10,052 bases of DNA from DATGHS01 sp035307785 (GTDB lineage Bacteria; Planctomycetota; Planctomycetia; Gemmatales; Gemmataceae): assembly GCA_035307785.1 (NCBI GenBank), contig DATGHS010000193.1:1-10052 (forward strand). The letters run 5' to 3'. Numbering within the stretch: position 1 is the first letter of the stretch; every line of letters starts with the position of its first letter. The translations under genes and the position numbers were made by a program. A model generated the notes under the pieces. It made no database searches. It had not been told where the DNA came from and was given only the letters and a program-made list of their open reading frames with translations. This document shows, one piece after another, positions 1-4,900 of this stretch.

Positions 1-46
1 AGGCTCGCCGAGCCAAATGTGCTGAAGTTTACATCGGAGAAAATTC

Positions 47-505
47 ATGTCCAAGTACTACTGTTTGAGCGTTGCTCCTGTTGTTCTGACACTCTTTACT
101 TTTTCGCCGGCCTTCTCCGACACGAAATCGGGCGAAGCGAAGCTGCAAGAAGCGGCTTCGCAGGACATTTCGAAGAAGGCCGTCAAAGTCAACTTGGGCG
201 ACAAGGTCAAAGCCGAGTGCTCCTACTACATCATCCCCGACTTCTTTGGCGCCAAAGTCATCTCGGTCCAGGCGCACATCAAGAATACCGCCAATAAGGT
301 CATGTACTACGGCTACTACGTTGCATTCTTTGACAAGGACAAGAATCTGGTGGCTTGCTCTTCGTTCAGCGGGAAATTCGCCAAGCTCGACCCGGGCAAG
401 GACACGAACGTGGGCAATGTGCTCGAGATTCCCGTGGATCAACAGAAGAAGATAGCGTCGTATCAGGTGACGTTGCTGGAAGATGAGAAGGAGTTTGGGA
501 AGTAG
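47..505 (+). CDS. Secreted protein of unknown function, FxLYD-like
   Basis: The 152-residue protein starts with a signal peptide: hydrophobic residues about 8-20, then an AFS site near residue 24 with cleavage probably before Asp25. The mature part is small, polar and Lys/Asp-rich. Residues about 70-145 alternate beta-type segments (VISVQAHIKNT, MYYGYYVAFFDKDKN, KLDPGKDTN). This pattern resembles FxLYD-type single-domain beta-sandwich proteins, which place a YD/FDKDG-like turn before a conserved L-x-PG. The resemblance is from memory and is weak evidence. Cys59 and Cys104 could form a disulphide outside the cytoplasm. A GGAG Shine-Dalgarno at 36-39 lies 7 nt before the ATG and fixes the start. 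The CPBP protease gene follows after 18 bp, so the two are probably co-transcribed. The location is inferred to be periplasmic or extracellular; the function is unknown. A 176-residue antisense frame over this gene is a shadow. Confidence 0.8.
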   Translation: MSKYYCLSVAPVVLTLFTFSPAFSDTKSGEAKLQEAASQDISKKAVKVNLGDKVKAECSYYIIPDFFGAKVISVQAHIKNTANKVMYYGYYVAFFDKDKNLVACSSFSGKFAKLDPGKDTNVGNVLEIPVDQQKKIASYQVTLLEDEKEFGK

Positions 506-523
506 TTGAGGAGCGAGTGCTTC

Positions 524-1171
524 ATGGAAGCTGTTCGCAAGCGTGCCGGGCCGGTGCATGGCGTGTTGGTTTTCGCCGGGCTTGGCCTCGTGGTCAGCGG
601 CTTGTTGCCGCTGCCCTGGCCGTTGTATCTGCTGTTGCCGCTTCTAATCTACGCGGGAATTGTGCTGGCCACCCCGTCCTTGCGAGCGACGGCGCCGCGG
701 TTGGCGATCGGTCAAACATCTGGGCCGGCGATAGCCGCTGCGGTTGCTCTTTCTCTCGCGACTGCTGCCGTCTTGATCGCCTTCCACATTTTGGTCCATC
801 CTGACGTGAGCGGTTTCGCCGTTCGGCTGCCGGTATCAGGACCATTAACTCTGATCTGCATTGGAGTATTTGTCAGCGTGGTGAACGCGCTTCTGGAAGA
901 ATTGATCTTTCGCGGCATCATGTGGGAAGTGGTGGCCGCGGAGTGGAATGCCGGAGCAGCGCTCGTCGTCACGGCCGGCGTGTTCGGTTTGTTTCACCTG
1001 CACGGCTATCCGTCGGGCCCGCTTGGGGTGGTGCTGGCCGGTCTTTACGGATTGGCTTTGGGGTTGCTACGCTGGTGGACCGGCGGGCTCGCGTTGGCAA
1101 TCGCATGCCATGTCTGTGCCGACGCGACGATCTTTAGCTTGCTGGTAAGGTCGGGCGTTTTCACGAGCTGA
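524..1171 (+). CDS. CPBP (CAAX/Abi-type) intramembrane metalloprotease
   Basis: This is a 215-residue membrane protein with about six or seven hydrophobic segments (roughly 11-31, 35-50, 66-90, 105-122, 143-157, 165-184, 187-204). The family signatures are present in order: EELIFR (Glu125, Glu126, Arg130), FGLFH (Phe154, His158) and a last His196 in HVCAD. These residues form the glutamate/histidine active site of CPBP proteases, which cleave peptide bonds within the membrane; in eukaryotes relatives trim prenylated CAAX proteins. The last motif is usually HxxxN but here reads HxxxD (Asp200). The ATG at 524 is preferred because GAGGAG at 508-513 sits 10 nt upstream; an in-frame TTG at 506 would place that site inside the gene. 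It directly follows the secreted protein gene (gap 18 bp), so that protein might be a partner or substrate, which is inference. Bacterial members act in bacteriocin immunity, protein secretion or unknown processes; the substrate here cannot be read. Confidence 0.85.
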   Translation: MEAVRKRAGPVHGVLVFAGLGLVVSGLLPLPWPLYLLLPLLIYAGIVLATPSLRATAPRLAIGQTSGPAIAAAVALSLATAAVLIAFHILVHPDVSGFAVRLPVSGPLTLICIGVFVSVVNALLEELIFRGIMWEVVAAEWNAGAALVVTAGVFGLFHLHGYPSGPLGVVLAGLYGLALGLLRWWTGGLALAIACHVCADATIFSLLVRSGVFTS

Positions 1172-1188
1172 CCAAACTCGCCCGCGAT

Positions 1189-1512
1189 TCACTCCACACT
1201 ATCCAGCAGCGCTTGCATCTCGCTCATTGGGTGAAGATCATTCTGCTTCTGCGCTTCTTTAATTCCCTGCTTTAGAATCGCGATGACATCATTCCGGCGG
1301 CCCAGCTTCAGCAGCGACTGAGCCGCCATCTGAAATGCAGGGATATACGGCTTGGCCGGGTTTTGGGCGATGACCTCGCGGAAGACGCGGGCGGCAGATT
1401 CAGGATCGCCGGCTCCAACGTAATCCATGCCGAGGCAGTAGCGGGTTTCCACATCGGTGGGATCGGCAGCCAGCATTTCTTCAAGCGCCTGGCGGCGGCT
1501 TTTTCCGGCCAT
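1189..1512 (-). CDS. Small tetratricopeptide-repeat (TPR) protein
   Basis: This 107-residue, probably cytosolic protein has no signal peptide. Two TPR-like helical hairpins are visible: residues about 20-53 (RYCLGMDYVGAGDPESAARVF, with the GxxYxxxGDxxxA pattern) and about 57-88 (AFQMAAQSLLKLGRRNDVI). A short basic N-terminus with an RRQALEEMLAADPTD helix precedes them, and an amphipathic helix with HPMSEMQALLDSVE follows. The whole protein is little more than this scaffold, so it probably acts by protein-protein contact. I recall similar stand-alone TPR proteins in planctomycetes, but the partner is unknown. The start lacks a good Shine-Dalgarno site. Its stop lies 17 bp from the stop of the CPBP gene, so the two genes converge. 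A CGGGCG/CGCCCG inverted repeat (1152-1157 and 1179-1184) spans the junction and could weakly terminate either transcript. Confidence 0.75.
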   Translation of the reverse strand: MAGKSRRQALEEMLAADPTDVETRYCLGMDYVGAGDPESAARVFREVIAQNPAKPYIPAFQMAAQSLLKLGRRNDVIAILKQGIKEAQKQNDLHPMSEMQALLDSVE

Positions 1513-1878
1513 GGTCGAATTCTCAGCTCGGTTCCGTTACCCCGCAGCCTCGAAGACTCGGCCGCGGACTTGAGTGCACACTTTACCTCTTCTCGTTCTA
1601 ACTTTCCTTGGCAAGTTGGGCAATGCCGGCACAATCGATAGCGGCGGTACTTCCATAGCGGCTGCCTTTTTCGGAATTAGCCTCATGCTGCATTTGATTG
1701 GAGCGATTCCTACGGGTTCCGGAGAATCGGCAAGCCGGGCAGGGAACGTCATCCAGCGGAAATGGGTTCTTCGCCGAATACTGCTGCTGGGCCAAATGGC
1801 GGTTGCGCATCCGCAAGGAACGCCGCGAAACCGCCATTCACCGAATGGATTCACCTATCCGCGACCCATGGGGACATC
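1513..1878. other. Gene-poor region upstream of the protease gene
   Basis: This 366-bp stretch between the divergent TPR and HtrA-like genes has open frames on both strands but none that is convincing. The best candidate is a minus-strand frame from 1837 to 1598 (79 codons, ATG start). It has mostly G/C third positions in its first half and a single CPAC pair, but no second zinc knuckle and no recognisable family. A different minus-strand frame holds CRHCPTC near 1630. The two could be parts of one decayed zinc-ribbon gene, but I cannot support that. No clear -35/-10 pair is visible for the protease gene. The inverted repeat at 1795-1838 is listed separately. Confidence 0.5.
1795..1838. repeat. 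Inverted repeat, 10-bp perfect arms
   Basis: AATGGCGGTT at 1795-1804 is matched exactly by AACCGCCATT at 1829-1838, with 24 bases between. A smaller CATTC/GAATG pair (1835-1839 and 1843-1847) overlaps its right end. It lies 41-84 bp before the ATG of the HtrA-like gene. It has no T-tract, so it is not a terminator on the + strand. It could be an operator or a structured leader. Confidence 0.55.
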
Positions 1879-3300
1879 ATGCGCTTGCACCTTCCACCTG
1901 CACAGGGACGAACGGGGAAAAGGCTTTCCATCGCGATTCGCTTGGCGATCGGTTGCTGGCTGGCCACGGCTTTCATGATGCCCCTGCAAGCGGGCACACC
2001 GTATCTGAATTCCAACAATCCCCGCTACAGCCCAGTCGTGGAAGTCGTCCGCAAGGTGAAAGACGCGGTCGTCAACATCCACAGCGAACGCACGGTCACG
2101 AACCAGAACGATCCATTCCATACTTTTAGCCCGCTCCAGAACCGCATCAACGGCATGGGCACCGGCATTGTCATCGACCCCCGCGGCTACGTGGTCACGA
2201 ATTATCACGTCGTGGAAGATGTCAGTTCACTTAAGATTCACCTGGCCGACGGGACGTCGTACCCGGGGCGTGTGGTCGCGCGCGATCACGATCACGATCT
2301 TGCCATCGTGAAGATCGATGCCCCCAAGCCATTGCCCACAATTCCGCTGGGCACCGCTTCGGACCTCATGGCCGGCGAGCCGGTCATTGCCATCGGCAAC
2401 GCCTTCGGCTACCAGCACACGAACACCACCGGCATTGTCAGTGCCGTCAAGCGCGACGTGACGCTGAACAAGGAGATGTCGTACAAGAGCCTGATTCAGA
2501 CGGATGCCAGCATCAATCCCGGCAATTCCGGCGGACCTTTGCTGAATGTCTACGGGGAATTGATCGGCGTGAACGTCGCGATCCGGGCCGGCGCCCAGAA
2601 CATTGGCTTCGCCATCACCGTGGATAACATGGTCGCCGCCGCTACGGACATGCTCAGCATCCGCCGCCGCTTGGGCATTTCGCATGGCCTGATCGTTCGC
2701 GATCAAATTGATACGACTATCAACCCGGTCGTTCGCACTCTGGTGGTGGAAAACGTGGAATTGAATAGCGCTGCTGAGCGAGCCGGGGTTCGACCCGGCG
2801 ACGTATTAGTGCAAGCGGGTGGCGTGGTAGTCGGTTGCAGCCTCGACCTGGAGCGCGGCTTCCTCGACAAGTTGCCGGGCGACAAAGTAATGCTGGTGGT
2901 TCGCCGTGGCAATGAAGAGAAGAGCATAGAACTGGCCTTGCCGCAAGGCGATCAACGCGTTTTGGCCATGGCTTCGCCAGTCAACTCGGCTTCCGAGCAA
3001 GTCTGGCGGCGGATGGGCATCCGGCTAGGAATCGCGGACATTAAATTGATTTCCCAGATCAATGCGCAGCTCCGCGGCGGTATGATTGTTGAATCGATTC
3101 AGAATGATGGACCTGCCGCCAAGGCCGGTATCCAGAAGGGCGATATTCTCGTCGGCCTGCACCAATATGAAACGCTGTCTGCGGAAAACGTGCTGTGGGT
3201 GCTCAACCATCCCGACTGGGCCACCTTCCAACCGCTCAAGTTTTTCATCATCCGCAATGGGAAGCTAACCAAAGGCACCTTCGCACAAATCGGCAACTGA
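1879..3300 (+). CDS. HtrA/Deg-like secreted serine protease, two PDZ domains
   Basis: The 473-residue protein is an S1C-family serine endopeptidase for protein quality control outside the cytoplasm. A basic N-terminus and hydrophobic stretch (about 17-36) ending in QAG near residue 39 form a signal peptide or anchor. The trypsin-like domain spans about 50-265 with a full triad: His110 in TNYHVVED, Asp140 in HDHDLAIVKI, Ser217 in NPGNSGGP. A first PDZ domain covers about 285-355 (NSAAERAGVRPGDVL). A second covers about 378-470 (GPAAKAGIQKGDILVG). This is the DegP/DegQ layout, though the region between triad residues is compact and lacks an obvious long LA loop. The ATG at 1879 is chosen because it gives the signal peptide and has GGGGA at 1870-1874; the frame stays open to 1762 but that extension is not membrane-like. 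It is monocistronic, with a strong terminator right after its stop. Which Deg subtype it is remains open. Confidence 0.9.
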   Translation: MRLHLPPAQGRTGKRLSIAIRLAIGCWLATAFMMPLQAGTPYLNSNNPRYSPVVEVVRKVKDAVVNIHSERTVTNQNDPFHTFSPLQNRINGMGTGIVIDPRGYVVTNYHVVEDVSSLKIHLADGTSYPGRVVARDHDHDLAIVKIDAPKPLPTIPLGTASDLMAGEPVIAIGNAFGYQHTNTTGIVSAVKRDVTLNKEMSYKSLIQTDASINPGNSGGPLLNVYGELIGVNVAIRAGAQNIGFAITVDNMVAAATDMLSIRRRLGISHGLIVRDQIDTTINPVVRTLVVENVELNSAAERAGVRPGDVLVQAGGVVVGCSLDLERGFLDKLPGDKVMLVVRRGNEEKSIELALPQGDQRVLAMASPVNSASEQVWRRMGIRLGIADIKLISQINAQLRGGMIVESIQNDGPAAKAGIQKGDILVGLHQYETLSAENVLWVLNHPDWATFQPLKFFIIRNGKLTKGTFAQIGN

Positions 3301-3319
3301 GACCTTCCTTTCCTTCCCC

Positions 3320-3359
3320 CACTCAGGCCACGGCGCAAGCCGTGGCCTGAGTGTTTTTT
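3320..3359 (+). terminator. Intrinsic terminator after the HtrA-like gene
   Basis: A perfect 15-bp stem (3320-3334 with 3339-3353) closes on a GCAA loop of the stable GNRA type. It is followed directly by six T (3354-3359). It starts 20 bp after the protease stop and is a textbook Rho-independent terminator. It insulates the protease gene from the AT-rich region downstream. Confidence 0.95.
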
Positions 3360-3388
3360 GGTCATATTCTGTCTTGTCATAAATGTAT

Positions 3389-3406
3389 AATTAAGTCAAA
3401 TTAAGT
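3389..3406. repeat. Helically phased direct repeats AATTAAGT
   Basis: AATTAAGT occurs at 3389-3396 and again at 3399-3406, giving a 10-bp period. Both copies would face the same side of the helix, as tandem regulator sites do. They lie about 100 bp upstream of the -35 box of the next gene. No regulator is identified. Confidence 0.5.
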
Positions 3407-3504
3407 ACATTTTTATGTGACATATAACTATTGTATGTCTGTCTTAGTTGCGAAATACTAATCTGGTAAATCAGAAAACAGGAATTAATCCAGAAAAAAA
3501 TCCG

Positions 3505-3533
3505 TTGACATCTATCATGTACATAAGTATACT
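3505..3533 (+). promoter_or_regulatory. Near-consensus sigma-70 promoter
   Basis: TTGACA (3505-3510, six of six) is followed after exactly 17 bp by TATACT (3528-3533, five of six). Transcription would start near 3540, leaving a leader of about 47 nt before the ATG at 3587. Two perfect 8-bp palindromes, ATGTACAT (3517-3524) and AGTATACT (3526-3533), lie in the spacer and over the -10 box, where a repressor could sit. It is by far the best promoter in the window. Confidence 0.85.
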
Positions 3534-3586
3534 ATATCTGCAAATGGAGATAAGGCGTTTTTCCGCTTCGCGGACAGGAGTTCATC

Positions 3587-4021
3587 ATGGAAAGTTGGCG
3601 CAAAGTATGGCGCGAAGGCTTCGCCCCGATGCTTTCCACGGCCGGCCTGCAGGCTTTGCGAAAGGCCCTGACAGCAGATGACACCCGACTAATTCAAGGC
3701 TCGACCTCGTCGCCACCGCCCCTGATGTGTGTCCAGGATTGGCCGGTGGAAGCAGCGTGTGCCCTGGGCTTTTGTGCCTGGCAGGGCGATGGGTTGGAAA
3801 CCGTGGCCGAGGTCGAGGAGTTCTTCGCCCGCACTTGCTACGAGGCCGATCAACGCCTCGGGGAGCCGGCCGCGTGCCGGTATTTCCTGAACTGGTTCGA
3901 CGACACGCCGCGGCTGGAGATGCGAAAGCTCTTGCTGGAAGAAGTCAACCGTACATTGGCTGAGCGTTTCCCCATCGAAGAGGAAACGCCGGCGCCCAGG
4001 AATGAGGCACACGCTGCCTGA
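3587..4021 (+). CDS. Planctomycete-type conserved hypothetical protein
   Basis: I recognise this 144-residue protein only as a family that recurs in planctomycete genomes; its function is unknown. It has no signal peptide and no membrane segment. Residues 1-30 form a basic amphipathic part (WRKVWREGFAPMLSTAG, then LRKAL). Residues about 40-70 are marked by PPPL, VQDWPVEAACALGFC and WQGDGLETV. About 72-127 look all-helical, with EVEEFFARTCYEADQRLG, RYFLNWFDDTPR and LLLEEVNRTLAERF; the last 15 residues are a loose polar tail. The Trp residues (4, 8, 52, 65, 103) and Cys48, 58, 63, 84 and 97 could be structural, but they do not form a clear metal motif. AGGAG at 3576-3580, 6 nt before the ATG, fixes the start, behind a near-consensus promoter. 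It is the first gene of a likely two-gene unit with the zinc-ribbon protein 83 bp downstream. High expression and a cytosolic location are inferences. Confidence 0.85.
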   Translation: MESWRKVWREGFAPMLSTAGLQALRKALTADDTRLIQGSTSSPPPLMCVQDWPVEAACALGFCAWQGDGLETVAEVEEFFARTCYEADQRLGEPAACRYFLNWFDDTPRLEMRKLLLEEVNRTLAERFPIEEETPAPRNEAHAA

Positions 4022-4055
4022 AAAAGAATGAGTGGTGAGTGGTTAATGAAGTGCA

Positions 4056-4087
4056 AGCCGCAGGGCGAGTCTTCGAGCCTTGCGGTT
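4056..4087 (+). repeat. Intercistronic hairpin
   Basis: Bases 4056-4066 pair with 4077-4087 (11 bp, including two G-T pairs) around a 10-nt loop. No T-tract follows, so it is not an intrinsic terminator. It ends 5 bp before the GGAG ribosome site (4093-4096) of the next gene. It may stabilise the upstream message or modulate translation of the second gene. Confidence 0.5.
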
Positions 4088-4104
4088 GACTCGGAGACTC
4101 TACA

Positions 4105-4428
4105 ATGCTTTGCCGTCATTGCCAGAAGTCGAAGGCCAATCGGCCGCGCGGGTTGTGTTGGAGTTGCTATTACGCACCCGGTGTGCGCGAGCTGTTTCCG
4201 TCAACAAGCAAGTTTGCTCGCCGTGGAGTGGCCAACTTCTGCGGTATCGCGCCGTTGCCGGAAGCGCCAACTGTTGCGGCGCCCGGCTCAGAAGAAAAGA
4301 TCTGTGTGCTGATGGAGCGTGCCGCGAAGAAGCAAGCGCTGTGGCATCCTGCCGATGCTTCCTTGGCCACGCCCGCCGTTCCGATCGGAGAGTTTGCCTT
4401 GGCGTTGCCGCAGCGCCTGGCCGGCTGA
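4105..4428 (+). CDS. Four-cysteine zinc-ribbon-like protein, planctomycete type
   Basis: The 107-residue protein opens with a treble-clef or ribbon-like metal site: Cys3-x2-Cys6, 11 residues, Cys18-x2-Cys21 (CRHC, then GLCWSC). The block NRPRGLCWSCYYAPGVREL and the following FPSTSKFARRGV are, from memory, highly characteristic of a family I know only in planctomycetes. Residues 62-85 (EEKICVLMERAAKKQALWHP) form a second conserved block: a helix ending in LWHPxDA. The C-terminal 20 residues are loose. The basic ribbon followed by an Arg-rich stretch would suit RNA or DNA binding, but that is inference and no catalytic motif is visible. A GGAG at 4093-4096, 8 nt before the ATG, supports the start. 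It probably shares the 3505-3533 promoter with the upstream hypothetical gene. A longer open frame over the same DNA (4080-4571) is a shadow. Confidence 0.85.
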   Translation: MLCRHCQKSKANRPRGLCWSCYYAPGVRELFPSTSKFARRGVANFCGIAPLPEAPTVAAPGSEEKICVLMERAAKKQALWHPADASLATPAVPIGEFALALPQRLAG

Positions 4429-4433
4429 AGATT

Positions 4434-4463
4434 CGTGGGGCACGTTCGGAAATGTGTCCCACG
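4434..4463. repeat. 13-bp stem-loop after the zinc-ribbon gene
   Basis: Bases 4434-4446 pair with 4451-4463 along 13 bp, two of them G-T, closing on CGGA. The stem begins 5 bp after the stop codon. No T-run follows. It may be an mRNA 3' stabiliser or a copy of a dispersed palindromic element; the G-T positions would make it stronger as RNA than as a DNA operator. Confidence 0.55.
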
Positions 4464-4496
4464 GAAACAGATCGTGGCGTTCGCCTCGCCTCGTGC

Positions 4497-4530
4497 CCCC
4501 CCGGCATGCCCCCATGCCAGGGGGATTATT
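4497..4530 (+). terminator. Terminator-like hairpin of the two-gene unit
   Basis: CCCCC (4497-4501) and GGCATG (4503-4508) pair with CATGCC (4513-4518) and GGGGG (4520-4524), with one C/A mismatch and a CCCC loop. The sequence then turns A/T-rich at once (ATTATTT). The tail is not a pure T-run, so strength is uncertain, but position and shape fit a terminator for the 3587-4428 unit. Confidence 0.6.
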
Positions 4531-4629
4531 TAGCATTTCTCATCATTCTCTCATACCCGAACGACCTATAAGCATTCTTCATAAAAACAGAAACTAATTT
4601 TCGCGCCTCACAAGGGTCTCATCCTTACG

Positions 4630-4656
4630 TTGATACAAAGGGTCGGAAAGTATCAT
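4630..4656 (+). promoter_or_regulatory. Candidate promoter with overlapping inverted repeat
   Basis: TTGATA (4630-4635) and TATCAT (4651-4656) each match the sigma-70 boxes at five of six, but the spacer is a short 15 bp. TGATAC (4631-4636) and GTATCA (4650-4655) form an inverted repeat overlapping both boxes, as an operator would. The implied start near 4663 gives a leader of under 30 nt to the ATG at 4691. A lone TATAAG at 4567-4572 is an alternative -10. Confidence 0.4.
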
Positions 4657-4690
4657 TCGCCGGTTCCACTTTCTCCAATGAGGGTCGCTC

Positions 4691-4894
4691 ATGGTGCGTA
4701 AACTGTTCGGCTGGCTGCTCGCGCTCACGATCATGGTGAGCGGCACCGCGCCGGTGTTCTCGGCTGATGCGCCTGGCAAGGCGAACAAGAATCAGGTCGA
4801 AAACGCCAAGAAGAAGAAGAAAAAGAAGGGCAAGAAGAAAGGAAAGAAGAAAGGCAAAAAGAAGAAGAAAAACGCCGCCACCCGTGCAGCGTAG
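4691..4894 (+). CDS. Small exported lysine-rich protein
   Basis: This 67-residue protein has a clear signal peptide: MVRK start, hydrophobic residues 5-18, and a VFSA site with cleavage after Ala25. The mature part would be about 42 residues. Its core, residues 40-60, is 18 Lys and 3 Gly, arranged as lysine runs of 7, 3, 3 and 5 split by single glycines. A short NAATRAA tail follows. Lysine is coded by a mixture of AAG and AAA, so the tract is an imperfect repeat at DNA level with a 12-nt sub-unit (two AAG, one AAA, one Gly codon). GAGGG at 4680-4684, 6 nt before the ATG, supports translation. No enzyme fold is possible. An extended polycation outside the cytoplasm could bind acidic polysaccharide, nucleic acid or membrane; this is inference. 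Its stop lies 6 bp from the stop of the converging diguanylate cyclase gene. Confidence 0.75.
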   Translation: MVRKLFGWLLALTIMVSGTAPVFSADAPGKANKNQVENAKKKKKKKGKKKGKKKGKKKKKNAATRAA

Positions 4895-4900
4895 CATCTT

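Larger units (their letters stand above)
3361..3586. other. AT-rich intergenic island with promoter and repeats
   Basis: The 180 bases 3361-3540 contain 50 G or C (28%), far below the neighbouring genes. They contain no credible reading frame; the one open frame starting at 3448 runs out of phase into the next gene. The island holds two copies of AATTAAGT one helical turn apart (3389, 3399), two copies of TCTGTCTT 70 bp apart (3368, 3438), and an imperfect inverted repeat (3375-3387 with 3406-3422). A consensus TATAAT at 3386-3391 has no matching -35. The working promoter is at 3505-3533. The leader holds a TCCGC-TTC-GCGGA hairpin (3562-3574) just before the ribosome site. Such a composition fits a regulated promoter or foreign DNA. 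Confidence 0.7.

Noticed and set aside
2..14. GGCTCG-C-CGAGCC palindrome at the left edge as a terminator
   Set aside because: The real loop would leave only about four pairs and no T-tract follows; the upstream context is outside the window.
506..523. TTG at 506 as start of the CPBP gene
   Set aside because: It would place the GAGGAG ribosome site inside the coding region; the ATG at 524 has correct spacing.
29..559. 176-codon minus-strand open frame over the secreted protein gene
   Set aside because: It is fully antisense to a gene with signal peptide and ribosome site, and its sequence shows no family features.
1574..2129. Plus-strand open frames upstream of and overlapping the HtrA-like gene (starts at 1574 and 1698)
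   Set aside because: They run out of phase into the protease, have no recognisable domains, and overlap a clearly coding frame.
2280..2303. GATCAC repeats in the protease gene as a mobile or CRISPR-like repeat
   Set aside because: They encode the Asp-His run just before the catalytic Asp140 and fit the coding frame.
3448..3681. 77-codon plus-strand frame in the AT-rich island
   Set aside because: It spans the strong promoter and enters the next gene out of frame; it has no ribosome site.
4080..4571. 163-codon frame overlapping the zinc-ribbon gene
   Set aside because: It extends through the hairpins and terminator. The overlapping 107-residue frame carries the recognisable conserved blocks.
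4803..4873. AAG/AAA-rich tract as a simple-sequence repeat only
   Set aside because: It lies in a frame with a signal peptide and ribosome site, and codons are mixed, so a real protein is the better reading.
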